DNA from: DATAEY01 sp045805565
GTDB lineage: Bacteria > Actinomycetota > Thermoleophilia > Solirubrobacterales > Solirubrobacteraceae
Direction: 5' to 3'
DNA length: 64,000 nucleotides
Assembly: GCA_045805565.1 (NCBI GenBank)
Contig: JBJMKZ010000023.1
Span: 1-64,000 of the forward strand
The position numbers and the translations under genes are program-made. This document shows, piece by piece, positions 55,892 to 64,000 of this stretch; within the stretch, counting starts at the first letter, position 1, and each line of letters opens with the position of its first letter. The notes beneath the pieces are model-generated. The model did no database searches. It saw nothing but the letters and a program-made list of their open reading frames with translations, and had not been told where the DNA came from.

Positions 55892-57087
55892 GCACCGTCC
55901 CCCCTCGCAGCCCGATCCACCGGCGGGTCGACGAGCTCGCGCAGCCACCGCGGCGCGAACTGCACTTCGACCCCCTGCTGGCGATGGCGGCGATCGGGCT
56001 GGTCGCCTGCTCGCTGGTGGTCCTAGGGGTCGCGACCCGCGACGACGTGCCGGGGCAGCCGCACTACTTCCTCTACCGCCAGGCGGCCTACGCCGTGGTC
56101 GGGCTGATCCTGATGATCCTCGTCGGGCGGATTGACTACACGCGGCTGCGAGAGCTCAAGTACGGGCTCTACACCTCGATGATCTTCCTGATCCTGCTGG
56201 TGGTGGCGGTGGGCACCACCACGCGCGGCTCACGGCGCTCCTTCTCGCTTCCGTTCTTCTCCCTGCAGCCCTCGGAGCTCGGCAAGCTGCTTCTCATCCT
56301 GGCGGTCTCCGCCTTCGTCGTCGACCGCACGAGGCGGATCGGCGACCGTGACACCACCGCGCGGGTAATGCTCGCGGCGCTGGTGCCATCCGCGCTGGTG
56401 ATGCTCCAGCCGGACCTGGGAACCGGGCTGGTTTACGCGGTGATCGGCGTCGCGGTGCTGTTCGTCGCCGGCACCGCGTGGCGCCACTTCGCCGCGCTCG
56501 CCGCGCTCGGCGCGGTGGCCATCGTGTTCACCGTGGTCGCGGCGCCGGCGGTCGGAGTCCCGGTCCTCAAGGGCTACCAGGTCGAGCGCCTGACCGCCTT
56601 CCTCAATCCGTCCGAGAACCCCCGCGACCAGGGCTACCAGCAGAACCAGTCCCGGATCGCCATCGGGTCGGGGGAGAAGACCGGCCGGGGGCCCGAGAAG
56701 GCGACCCAGACGCGGCTCAACTTCCTCCCCGAGCACCACACCGACTTCATCTTCTCGGTGGTGGGCGAGGCGTTCGGGTTCCTGGGGGCGGCGGTCGTGC
56801 TGTCGCTCTACGCGCTGCTCATATGGCGCTCACTGCGCATAGTGCCGATGGCCAAGAACCTCTACGGAGCGCTCATCGCGGGAGGGATAACCGCGATGTT
56901 CATGTTCCAGGTGTTCGTCAACGTCGGCATGACGGTCGGCATCATGCCCATCACCGGGATCCCGCTTCCGCTGCTCAGCTACGGGGGCTCGTCGGTGATC
57001 GTCACCTTCCTGTCCATCGGACTGCTGCAGTCGATCCACGTGCAGGGCCGTCTCGCTTCGGCGCGCAAGGTCCAGGGTCTGCGCTGA
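55888..57087 (+). CDS. rodA: Peptidoglycan glycosyltransferase RodA (SEDS family)
   Basis: 399 residues from ATG 55888. About ten membrane helices with SEDS signatures: SLPFFSLQPSELGKLLLILA near 115, GYQQNQSRIAIGSGEKTGRG near 249, LPEHHTDFIFSVVGEAFGFL near 278 and GIPLPLLSYGGSSVIVTFLS near 355 (the FtsW/RodA motif). It polymerises lipid II in the elongasome together with PBP2. Confidence 0.95.
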   Translation: MSTVPPRSPIHRRVDELAQPPRRELHFDPLLAMAAIGLVACSLVVLGVATRDDVPGQPHYFLYRQAAYAVVGLILMILVGRIDYTRLRELKYGLYTSMIFLILLVVAVGTTTRGSRRSFSLPFFSLQPSELGKLLLILAVSAFVVDRTRRIGDRDTTARVMLAALVPSALVMLQPDLGTGLVYAVIGVAVLFVAGTAWRHFAALAALGAVAIVFTVVAAPAVGVPVLKGYQVERLTAFLNPSENPRDQGYQQNQSRIAIGSGEKTGRGPEKATQTRLNFLPEHHTDFIFSVVGEAFGFLGAAVVLSLYALLIWRSLRIVPMAKNLYGALIAGGITAMFMFQVFVNVGMTVGIMPITGIPLPLLSYGGSSVIVTFLSIGLLQSIHVQGRLASARKVQGLR

Positions 57088-57100
57088 TGCGCGACCGGTC

Positions 57101-59035
57101 ATGAAGAAGCAGGTCCTGGTCAGCGTCGATCGCGGCGAGACGCGCGTCGCGCTGCTCGAGGCGGCGGGGAAGCCGGCCTCGAAGGCGGCCATCCGGCGCC
57201 AGCCCAAGTCCGACCCGGCGGCCGGCTACCGGGTCGCCGAGCTGTACCTCGAGCGGCGCGGCGCGCGCTCGATCGTGGGGAACATCTACAAGGGCCGCGT
57301 CGACAACGTGCTGGCCGGCCTGGAAGCCGCGTTCGTCGACATCGGGCTGGAGAAGAACGGCTTCCTGCACGTGGACGAGATCGTCCTGCCGGGCGTGGAG
57401 ACCCCGCGCCGCGGCCGCGGGCGTGACGGGCGCCGGATCACCGACCTGCTCAAGCCCGGCCAGGAGGTCGTGGTGCAGGTGGTCAAGGATCCACTCAAGA
57501 GCAAGGGTGCCCGGCTTTCGATGGAGCTGACCATCGCCGGGCGCTACATGGTGTATGCGCCGACCGGCGAGGGGATCGGGGTTTCGCGCCGGCTGGAGGC
57601 CAAGGAGCGCGACAGGCTGCGCCGGGAGGCGTCGCGGCTCGACCTCCGCGGCGGCGGAGTGATCATCCGCACGGCGGCGCATGGCGCGAAGCGCAAGGAC
57701 TTCGAGCGGGAGCTGGTCTACCTCTACAAGCTCCACGAGGTGCTTCAGAAGCGCGTGGAGGAATCCGAGGCGCCGGCGATGGTCTTCCAGGAGGCGGACC
57801 TGTCGGTTCGCGTGGTGCGCGACATCTTCTCCGCCCATTTCGAGCGCGCCCTGGTCGATGACCCCAAGCAGCATCAGCGCCTGGTGTCGTTCTTCACCCG
57901 CACGGCTCCGGAGCTGGTCGAGCGGGTCGAGCTCTACGAGGACGCGAAGCCCCTGTTCGAGGCCCACGGCGTCGAGCCGGTGCTGCTGGGGACGCTCTCG
58001 CGTCGGGTCGACCTGCCCAGCGGCGGCTATCTGATGATCGACTACGCGGAGGCGCTGACCGTGATTGACGTCAACAGCGGCTCCTACACCGGGCGCGGCA
58101 GGGGGGCCCGCCTCGAGGACGTGATCACCAAGACCAACCTCGAGGCCGCCGAGGGGGTGGTGAACCAGCTGCGCCTGCGCGACATCGGCGGGATCATCGT
58201 CATCGACTTCATCGACATGGCCCGCGCGCGCAATCGCGACGCCGTGCTGAAGACGCTGCGCAAGACGCTCGACGAAGACCGCACCAAGACCTTCGTCGTC
58301 GAGATCTCTCCGCTGGGCCTGGTGGAGATGACCCGGCAGAACGTGACCGAGGGAGTGCGGGAGATCATGACCCGTCCCTGCCCGACGTGCGACGGCGACG
58401 GCGTGATCCTCTCCGAGGAGACGATCGCGATCGAGTTCGAGCGCCGCCTGCGCGACCTCGCCCGCGAGCGAGGTAGGTCCGAGGCCATGCTGGTGCGGAT
58501 GAACCCGCGAGTGGCGTCCCAGTTCACGGGCAACGGCGCCCGGATGCTCCAGGAGCTCGAGGACGCCACCGGCAAGCGCTTCCACTTCGAGGGCTCCGAG
58601 GGCCTGCCCCTCGACCACTTCGACATCGTCCTGGAGGGCAGCCGCGACGAGGTCGAGGAGCGTGCCCTCCCCTTCCGCGAGGGCGAGGAGGTCCTGGTCC
58701 AGATCGTCGAGCCGCACATGTACAACGTCGACGACGCGGTCGCCAAGATCGACGGCTACATCATCTCGGTCACCGCCGGGGGGCGGCATGTGGGCGAGAA
58801 GCGCCTGGTCCGCATCGACGAGGTCGGCCGGACGGCCGCGACCGCCTCGCTGGTGGACGACGGGGCCTCGCCGCAGGACGAAGCCACCGGGGAGGGGGGC
58901 GGCGATGACGTACAATCGCGTCCCCGGCGCCGCGGCCGCAGAGGCGGACGGCGCCGTTCCCGCGCCAGGGGCTCCGACGGCGCCGGGGACTCAGGCACAT
59001 CGGGGGACCCCACGGCCGTAAACGAGAGGACATGA
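57101..59035 (+). CDS. rng: Ribonuclease E/G with C-terminal TRAM-like domain
   Basis: 644 residues. SIVGNIYKGRVDNVLAGLEA (65-84) begins the S1 domain; catalytic Asp323 (VIDVNSGS) and Asp369 (IVIDFIDMAR) bind magnesium; the zinc-link is CPTCDGDG near 427. After the DNase-I-like core, EGEEVLVQIVEPHMYNVDDA, then IDGYIISVTAGGRHVG (about 528-570) resembles a TRAM RNA-binding domain, followed by an Arg/Gly-rich tail (GRRGGRRRSRAR). It cleaves single-stranded AU-rich RNA and processes rRNA. The stop overlaps rplU (ATGA). Confidence 0.93.
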   Translation: MKKQVLVSVDRGETRVALLEAAGKPASKAAIRRQPKSDPAAGYRVAELYLERRGARSIVGNIYKGRVDNVLAGLEAAFVDIGLEKNGFLHVDEIVLPGVETPRRGRGRDGRRITDLLKPGQEVVVQVVKDPLKSKGARLSMELTIAGRYMVYAPTGEGIGVSRRLEAKERDRLRREASRLDLRGGGVIIRTAAHGAKRKDFERELVYLYKLHEVLQKRVEESEAPAMVFQEADLSVRVVRDIFSAHFERALVDDPKQHQRLVSFFTRTAPELVERVELYEDAKPLFEAHGVEPVLLGTLSRRVDLPSGGYLMIDYAEALTVIDVNSGSYTGRGRGARLEDVITKTNLEAAEGVVNQLRLRDIGGIIVIDFIDMARARNRDAVLKTLRKTLDEDRTKTFVVEISPLGLVEMTRQNVTEGVREIMTRPCPTCDGDGVILSEETIAIEFERRLRDLARERGRSEAMLVRMNPRVASQFTGNGARMLQELEDATGKRFHFEGSEGLPLDHFDIVLEGSRDEVEERALPFREGEEVLVQIVEPHMYNVDDAVAKIDGYIISVTAGGRHVGEKRLVRIDEVGRTAATASLVDDGASPQDEATGEGGGDDVQSRPRRRGRRGGRRRSRARGSDGAGDSGTSGDPTAVNERT

Positions 59036-59457
59036 CCTACGCGATCGTCAGAACCGGCGGAAAGCAGTACCGCGTCGAGCAGGGCCAGTCGCTGCTGGTC
59101 GAGCGCCTGCCGGTGGAGGAAGGCGGCAGGGTGGCCCTCGAGCCGCTGTTCCTTCGCGACGGGGACAAGCTGGTCGAGGGCGACGATCTCTCCAAGGCGA
59201 CCGTCTCGGCCAAGGTGCTCGCTCACGAGCGCGGTCCCAAGATCCGCGTGCTCAAGTTCAAGCCCAAGCGCGGCTACAAGCGCCGCACCGGCCACCGTCA
59301 GCAGCTGACCCGCTTGGAGGTGACCGAGATCAAGCTCGGAGCGCGGCGGTCGGGCTCGGCTCGCAAGCCGGCCGCCAAGGCGGGCGACGGCGCGCCGAAG
59401 GCGACCGCCCGCCAGCCGCGGACCGCCAAGCCCGCCGCCAAGAGGGAGACGAAGTAG
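59032..59457 (+). CDS. rplU: Large ribosomal subunit protein L21, with C-terminal extension
   Basis: 141 residues from ATG 59032, preceded by GAGAGG. The L21 body is MTYAIVRTGGKQYRVEQGQS through VLKFKPKRGYKRRTGHRQQL, then a Lys/Ala/Pro-rich tail of about 35 residues (KPAAKAGDGAPKATARQPR) beyond the usual ~103. The basic tail probably touches rRNA. Translationally coupled to the RNase gene, followed 2 bp later by rpmA. Confidence 0.96.
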   Translation: MTYAIVRTGGKQYRVEQGQSLLVERLPVEEGGRVALEPLFLRDGDKLVEGDDLSKATVSAKVLAHERGPKIRVLKFKPKRGYKRRTGHRQQLTRLEVTEIKLGARRSGSARKPAAKAGDGAPKATARQPRTAKPAAKRETK

Positions 59458-59459
59458 AG

Positions 59460-59720
59460 ATGGCTCACAAGAAGGGACTCGGCTCCAGCCGCAACGGACG
59501 CGACTCGCACTCCAAGCGACTGGGCGTGAAGGTGTTCGCCGGCCAGACGGTCACCGGCGGCGAGATCATCGTGCGCCAGCGGGGGACCCGCTTCAGGCCC
59601 GGCGACGGCGCCGGCATCGGCAGCGACGACACCATCTTCGCCACCCGCCCAGGAACGGTCGAGTTCCGCGCCGGCCGCCGGGGTCGCGTGATCTCGGTCG
59701 TCGAGGCCGCCACCGAGTAG
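59460..59720 (+). CDS. rpmA: Large ribosomal subunit protein L27
   Basis: 86 residues: MAHKKGLGSSRNGRDSHSKR is the conserved N-terminus that reaches the peptidyl-transferase centre, and GVKVFAGQTVTGGEIIVRQR follows. It starts 2 bp after the rplU stop. No cleavable N-terminal extension is seen. Confidence 0.97.
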   Translation: MAHKKGLGSSRNGRDSHSKRLGVKVFAGQTVTGGEIIVRQRGTRFRPGDGAGIGSDDTIFATRPGTVEFRAGRRGRVISVVEAATE

Positions 59721-59783
59721 CGGCCCCTCGCCGCGCGATCCGCCCCGCGGACCCGCGTCCCGGGCGGTTCCCAGAGCGCCGCC

Positions 59784-61088
59784 ATGCTGCACGACCGCGC
59801 CAAGATCCACGTCCAGGCCGGCGCCGGCGGCGACGGCGCCACGAGCTTCCGCCGCGAGGCTCACGTCCCGCGCGGAGGCCCCGACGGCGGCGACGGCGGG
59901 AGCGGCGGCGACGTGGTGCTCGTATGCGACGACTCCCTGCGAGACCTCCAGGCCTTCCGCCGTCGCGTCCATCACCGGGCCCCGCGGGGCGGCCACGGCC
60001 GGGGGGCCCTGCGCCACGGCGCGGACGGCGAGCCGCTGGTGGTCCGGGTGCCGCCGGGCACCCAGGTGACGGCGCTCGACGACGCCCGCCATGACCTGGT
60101 CGAGCCCGGCCACCGTGTCGTGGTGGCGCGCGGCGGCGCCGGCGGCCACGGCAACAAGCGCTTTGCGTCCGCCACCCGCCAGGCGCCACGGTTCGCCGAG
60201 CTGGGCCTGCCGGGCGAGGAGGGGTGGATCGATCTGCGGCTGAAGTTGCTCGCCGAAGTCGGCCTGATCGGGCTTCCCAACGCCGGCAAATCGTCGCTCC
60301 TGCGCCGCCTGACCCGCGCCCAGCCCAAGGTGGCGGCCTATCCGTTCACCACGCTCGAGCCGGTCCTCGGTACGCTCGACCTCGCCGACCGCCAGCTCGT
60401 GATCGCCGACATTCCGGGGCTGATCGAGGGCGCCTGCGGGGGCGCGGGCCTGGGGCACGATTTCCTGGCCCACGTGGAGAGGACACGGCTGCTGGTCCAC
60501 GTCCTGGACCTCGCGCCCGCCGACGGCGCGGACCCGGTGCGCAACTTCGAGACGGTGGAGCGCGAGCTGGCGCTGCACGAGGCTCGTCTGGCGGCCCTGC
60601 CCCGGGTCCTGGCGCTGTCCAAGGCCGACCTCGTGTCCACGCCCCAGGCGGACGCCGCCGCGGCGCGTTGGCGCTCGCGGCTGGGGGAGGCCACGCCGGT
60701 CGTCATGACCTCCAGCGCCACGGGGCAGGGCGTCGACGAGCTGGCCGGCGTCCTGACCCGCGCGGTGCCGGTCGAGCGGCCCGCCGAGCGGCCGCAACTG
60801 CCGGCGCAGGAGCCCGAGCTGGCAGAGCATCGCGTGTTCCGCCCCGCCGCCGGCCGCGAGCTCGAGGTGGAACGGGTGGGGAAGGGGCGCTTCCGGGTGG
60901 GCGGCGAGCGCGTCGAGCGGCTGATCGCGCGCCACGATCTGGACAACGACGAGGCGCTCGCCTACCTGGAGGGCCGGCTGCGCCGGCTGGGAGTCATCGA
61001 CGCGCTCGAGCGGCAGGGCTTCGAGCCCGGCGACGAGGTCGAGATCGCAGGTGTCGCGTTCGATCTGCATCCGGGCGCCGCGTCGTGA
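59784..61088 (+). CDS. obgE: Obg GTPase (CgtA)
   Basis: 434 residues. The glycine-rich Obg fold (KIHVQAGAGGDGATSFRREA; GGDGGSGGDVVL) leads to the G domain with G1 GLPNAGKSS near 165, G3 DIPGLIEGA near 209 and G4 LSKADL near 280, then a C-terminal OCT-type domain (FRVGGERVERLIARHDLDND). It monitors 50S assembly and growth state. Follows L27 as in many genomes. Confidence 0.96.
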   Translation: MLHDRAKIHVQAGAGGDGATSFRREAHVPRGGPDGGDGGSGGDVVLVCDDSLRDLQAFRRRVHHRAPRGGHGRGALRHGADGEPLVVRVPPGTQVTALDDARHDLVEPGHRVVVARGGAGGHGNKRFASATRQAPRFAELGLPGEEGWIDLRLKLLAEVGLIGLPNAGKSSLLRRLTRAQPKVAAYPFTTLEPVLGTLDLADRQLVIADIPGLIEGACGGAGLGHDFLAHVERTRLLVHVLDLAPADGADPVRNFETVERELALHEARLAALPRVLALSKADLVSTPQADAAAARWRSRLGEATPVVMTSSATGQGVDELAGVLTRAVPVERPAERPQLPAQEPELAEHRVFRPAAGRELEVERVGKGRFRVGGERVERLIARHDLDNDEALAYLEGRLRRLGVIDALERQGFEPGDEVEIAGVAFDLHPGAAS

Positions 61089-61111
61089 ACCGGAGCGGTC
61101 GGAGCGCTCTC

Positions 61112-61117
61112 TAAGCT
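61112..61117 (+). promoter_or_regulatory. Candidate -10 hexamer TAAGCT upstream of proB
   Basis: TAAGCT ends 9 nt before ATG 61127 of proB, in the 38-bp gap after obgE; suggests an internal, near-leaderless promoter within the cluster. Confidence 0.42.
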
Positions 61118-61126
61118 GCGGGCGCG

Positions 61127-62239
61127 ATGAGCGCCACCGTCATCAAGCTCGGGTCCAGCATCGTGGCCGACGACACCGGTGAGGTGAGGGTCGAGGTGCT
61201 GCGGGCGGTCTGCGCGCCGGCCGCGGCTCTGCACCGGGCCGGCGGCGACGTGGTGCTCGTGACCAGCGGCGCGATCGCCCGCGGCATGAGGGTCCTGGGC
61301 CTGAGGCTGCCGGCGGGCGGCGCAGGGGCGCGTCCTCGCGCCATGGACGAGCTCCAGGCGGCCAGCGCGGTGGGACAGGGCAAGCTCTACCGCTTCTATG
61401 ACGAGTTGCTGCGCGAGCACGGCGTGCGCAGCGCGCAGGTCCTGCTGACCTTCTTCGACATGAGCGCGCGCACCCACTACCTCAACGCGCGCCAGACCCT
61501 GCGCAAGCTGCTGGACTGGCGGGTGGTGCCCGTCATCAACGAGAACGACACCACCACCACGGACGAGATCTCGTTCGGCGACAACGACTTCCTGGCCGCG
61601 CAGGTGGCGATCCTCGTCGGCGCCCGGCGGCTGGTCCTGCTGACCGACACCGATGGCCTCCACACCGCCGACCCCCGCCATCGCCCGAGCGCCCCGCTGG
61701 TCGCCGAGGTGACCGACTTCGAGTCGCTGTCGGAGCTGGAGATCGGGCACGCCACCTCGCCGCTGGGCTCGGGCGGGATGCGATCCAAGGTTGTGGCGGC
61801 CGAGATGGCGACCGCGGCGGGCATCGAGACGGTCATCGCCAGCGGACTGGATGAGGAGTCGGTCGCGGCCGCGATCGACGGCCGGCGAGTGGGCACGCGC
61901 TTCCCGCCCCGCACCTCGCGCTACTCCAGCTTCAAGCTGTGGCTCAAGTACGCCAAGCCGAGTCACGGCCGGGTGGTGGTGGACGCGGGCGCCGCCCGTG
62001 CCCTGCGAGAGGGCGGGACGTCGCTGCTGCCCGTGGGAATCGTCGATGTCGGCGGCGAGTTCGACGCCGGCGACGCCGTTGAGGTCGTCGACGGCGGTGC
62101 GACGATCGGAAAGGGCATCTGCAACTACTCCGCGGCGGAGCTGCGCCGGATCAAGGGCATGAAGTCCGCCCAGGTGCGAGAGCTGCTGCCCCGGGCCACC
62201 GAGGAGGCAGTGCACCGGGACTACTTCGTGCTCGGCTGA
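61127..62239 (+). CDS. proB: Glutamate 5-kinase with PUA domain
   Basis: 370 residues. VIKLGSSIVADDTGEV at the start, LVTSGAIARGMRVLGL near 45, NENDTTTTDEISFGDNDFLA near 139 (glutamate site) and LTDTDGLHTADP near 175 define the kinase; a C-terminal PUA domain (about 275-370) is present. Phosphorylates glutamate for proline synthesis; ProA follows. Confidence 0.96.
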   Translation: MSATVIKLGSSIVADDTGEVRVEVLRAVCAPAAALHRAGGDVVLVTSGAIARGMRVLGLRLPAGGAGARPRAMDELQAASAVGQGKLYRFYDELLREHGVRSAQVLLTFFDMSARTHYLNARQTLRKLLDWRVVPVINENDTTTTDEISFGDNDFLAAQVAILVGARRLVLLTDTDGLHTADPRHRPSAPLVAEVTDFESLSELEIGHATSPLGSGGMRSKVVAAEMATAAGIETVIASGLDEESVAAAIDGRRVGTRFPPRTSRYSSFKLWLKYAKPSHGRVVVDAGAARALREGGTSLLPVGIVDVGGEFDAGDAVEVVDGGATIGKGICNYSAAELRRIKGMKSAQVRELLPRATEEAVHRDYFVLG

Positions 62240-62250
62240 GGCGCCTCCCG

Positions 62251-62256
62251 TAATCT
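62251..62256 (+). promoter_or_regulatory. Candidate -10 hexamer TAATCT upstream of proA
   Basis: TAATCT ends 6 nt before ATG 62263, only 12 bp after the proB stop. Transcription would begin at about the start codon. No -35 recognised. Confidence 0.5.
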
Positions 62257-62262
62257 GTCCCC

Positions 62263-63534
62263 ATGGCCATCACCGCGCAGTCGGTCACCGACGTGTGCCG
62301 CGCCGCCAAGCGCGCGTCGCGGGAGCTCGCGCAGCTCGATACCGCCACCAAGAACCGGGCGCTCGACGCCATCGCCGGGGCGGTCGACGAGCGCCTCGAG
62401 GAGATCCTCGAGGCCAACGCGCGCGACATGGAGGCGGGCCGGGCGGCCGGCCTGGACGCCGCCTTCCTGGACAAGCTCCGCCTCGACCGTGCCCGGGTCG
62501 CGGCAATGTCCGGTGGCGTGCGCCAGATCGTGGCGCTGCCCGACCCGGTGGGCGAGGTCATCCTCGGCTTCAGGCTGTCCAACGGGCTCGACCTGCGCCA
62601 GGTGCGTGCGCCGCTCGGAGTGGTCGCCGTCGTCTACGAGGCGCGGCCCAACGTCACGGTGGACTGCACCGCGTTGGCGATCAAGTCGGGGAACGCGATC
62701 GTGCTCCGCGGCTCATCCCAGGCCGCCCACTCCAACGCCGTGCTGGCCGCCGTCGCCACCGAGGCGGCGATCGGGGCGGGGCTGCCGGAGGGCGTGATCG
62801 GCCTGGTGGCCGGCGCAGCGCGCGAGGAGCTCGGGGAGCTGGCCACGCAGGACGGGCTGGTCGACCTGATCGTGCCCCGCGGCGGCGAGGGGCTGAAGGC
62901 GGCGCTCAAGCACGTGGCCACGGTGCCGGTGATCTACGCCGCGTCCGGCAACTGCCACGTGTTCGTCGACGCCGACGCCGACCTGCGCGCGGCCGAGGAG
63001 ATAGTGGTGAACGCCAAGACCCAGCGGCCGGGGGTCTGCAACGCGATCGAGACCCTGCTCGTCCACCGTGACGTGGCGCCCGAGTTCCTCCCCGCGGTGC
63101 TCCGACGCCTGCGCGACGCCGGCGTGGAGCTGCGGGCCGACGGGCGCGCGCGCGCCGCGGCGGGCGACCTGGCCACGAGCCTGCTGGAGGCCACCGACGA
63201 GGACTGGGACACCGAGTACCTGGCCATGGTCTTGGCGGTCGGCGTGGTGGACTCGGTCCAGGAGGCGATCGATCACGTCAACGCCCACGGGAGCGGACAC
63301 TCGGAGGCGATCGTGACCGGGTCCACCGATTCGGCGCGCGCGTTCCAGTTGGGCGTCGACGCCGCATGCGTCTACGTCAACGCCTCCACCCGCTTCACCG
63401 ACGGGGGCGAGTTCGGGATGGGCGCCGAGATCGGCAACTCGACCCAGAAGCTGCACGCACGCGGCCCGATCGGGATGCGCGAGCTGTGCACGTACAAGTA
63501 CCTGGTCGAAGGCTCGGGCCAGGTCCGTCCCTGA
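62263..63534 (+). CDS. proA: Gamma-glutamyl phosphate reductase
   Basis: 423 residues, aldehyde-dehydrogenase fold. LRQVRAPLGVVAVVYEARPN near 111 and AIVLRGSSQAAHSN near 145 are the nucleotide-binding signatures; catalytic Cys in AKTQRPGVCNAIETLLVH near 258; STRFTDGGEFGMGAEIGNST near 378 is typical ProA. It reduces glutamyl-phosphate to glutamate semialdehyde. Confidence 0.97.
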   Translation: MAITAQSVTDVCRAAKRASRELAQLDTATKNRALDAIAGAVDERLEEILEANARDMEAGRAAGLDAAFLDKLRLDRARVAAMSGGVRQIVALPDPVGEVILGFRLSNGLDLRQVRAPLGVVAVVYEARPNVTVDCTALAIKSGNAIVLRGSSQAAHSNAVLAAVATEAAIGAGLPEGVIGLVAGAAREELGELATQDGLVDLIVPRGGEGLKAALKHVATVPVIYAASGNCHVFVDADADLRAAEEIVVNAKTQRPGVCNAIETLLVHRDVAPEFLPAVLRRLRDAGVELRADGRARAAAGDLATSLLEATDEDWDTEYLAMVLAVGVVDSVQEAIDHVNAHGSGHSEAIVTGSTDSARAFQLGVDAACVYVNASTRFTDGGEFGMGAEIGNSTQKLHARGPIGMRELCTYKYLVEGSGQVRP

Positions 63535-63573
63535 CGCCCGCCACGATGACCGGGCATCGGGGGCGCTAGCGGG

Positions 63574-64000
63574 TTGGCGCGAATCGGCGTCTTCGGCGGG
63601 ACGTTCAACCCTCCGCACGTCGGGCATCTCGCCTGCGTGGGGGCGGCCATCTCGCAGCTCGGGCTCGAGCGCGTGCTGCTGATGCCGGTGGCCCGTCCTC
63701 CCCACAAGCAGGCGCTCGAGGACCCCGGCGCCGAGCACCGCGTGGCGATGTGCCGGCTGGCGGTCGCGGGGGACCGGCGGGTCGAGGTCTCGGAGCTCGA
63801 GGTCGAGCGGGGCGGCCCGTCGTACACGGTCGATACGCTGCGTGCGCTGCACCAGGCCAACCCCCAGGACGAGCTCACCTTCCTCGCCGGTGGCGACATG
63901 GCGGCCAGCCTGCCCGGCTGGCGCGAGCCCGAGCAGGTACTGCGGCTGGCGAGGTTCGCGGTGGCCGAACGCGAGGGAGCCGAGCGGGCCGAAGTGGAGC
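63574..64000 (+). CDS. nadD: Nicotinate-nucleotide adenylyltransferase, 5' part (cut by window edge)
   Basis: About 142 residues visible from TTG 63574. ARIGVFGGTFNPPHVGHLAC is the HxGH nucleotidyltransferase start, followed by LLMPVARPPHKQALEDPGAE and FLAGGDMAASLPGWREPEQV, typical of NadD. TTG is the only start because an in-frame TGA lies 27 nt upstream. It continues beyond the right edge. Makes deamido-NAD from NaMN. Confidence 0.94.
   Translation, partial: MARIGVFGGTFNPPHVGHLACVGAAISQLGLERVLLMPVARPPHKQALEDPGAEHRVAMCRLAVAGDRRVEVSELEVERGGPSYTVDTLRALHQANPQDELTFLAGGDMAASLPGWREPEQVLRLARFAVAEREGAERAEVE

Overview
The window is a GC-rich chromosome segment whose housekeeping half carries a dense, co-directional set of genes: tig, clpP, clpX, valS, folC, ndk, maf, mreBCD-mrdA-rodA, an RNase E/G gene, rplU-rpmA-obgE and proB-proA-nadD. 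Gene content, frequent 4-bp ATGA/GTGA overlaps, very high GC at third positions, GTG/TTG starts and many small secreted lipoproteins suggest a deep-branching Actinomycetota, most likely Thermoleophilia (Solirubrobacterales/Gaiellales-like). That assignment is an inference from gene content; the window has no rRNA.

Layout. (1) 1-9415: a surface-glycan locus. A truncated glycosyltransferase (1-442) and an MsbA-like ABC exporter (487-2409) are divergent. A tight minus-strand operon follows (9415 to 2420): a large nucleotidyltransferase-like protein, a calcineurin-like phosphoesterase, a GT4 glycosyltransferase, an acetyltransferase, a polytopic membrane protein and a polysaccharide deacetylase. 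(2) 9.4-18 kb: loosely packed accessory genes: an orphan amino-acid-type binding lipoprotein, a repeat protein with RFDGGPDEGTRG units, two paralogous ~75-aa proteins, an MpsC/DUF2294 protein, an alpha/beta hydrolase, small membrane proteins and lipoproteins, a secreted GH27 alpha-galactosidase and tRNA-His. (3) 18.2-26 kb: an exopolysaccharide assembly operon: Gfo/Idh oxidoreductase, initiating sugar-phosphate transferase, GT2, a possible (alpha/alpha)-barrel protein, an Alg14/Alg13-like split glycosyltransferase, and a Wzt-Wzm type ATPase-permease encoded as one polypeptide. (4) 26.6-35.3 kb: a visibly lower-GC region that looks acquired. It holds a second copy of the nucleotidyltransferase-like family, then an O-antigen ligase/polymerase-like protein, GT4, an asparagine-synthetase-like protein lacking its Cys nucleophile, a FemAB/GNAT protein and a methyltransferase. 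It is flanked by a decayed histidine kinase and a frameshifted tyrosine-recombinase remnant. (5) 36-42 kb: a GT-C-like membrane protein, crotonase, RibD-type reductase, lipoproteins and a metallo-beta-lactamase-fold hydrolase. (6) 42.1 kb to the end: conserved housekeeping operons for protein folding/degradation, cell-shape synthesis, ribosome/RNA metabolism, proline synthesis and NAD synthesis.

The strongest candidates for something undescribed are the pair of ~570-600-aa nucleotidyltransferase-like paralogs embedded in glycan loci (one coupled to a phosphoesterase), the single-chain Wzt-Wzm exporter, the small LPP-K-A-LW-LAWS protein family and the RFDGGPDEGTRG repeat protein. Many start codons are preceded at 6-11 nt by a TANNNT hexamer, suggesting widespread leaderless or near-leaderless transcription.
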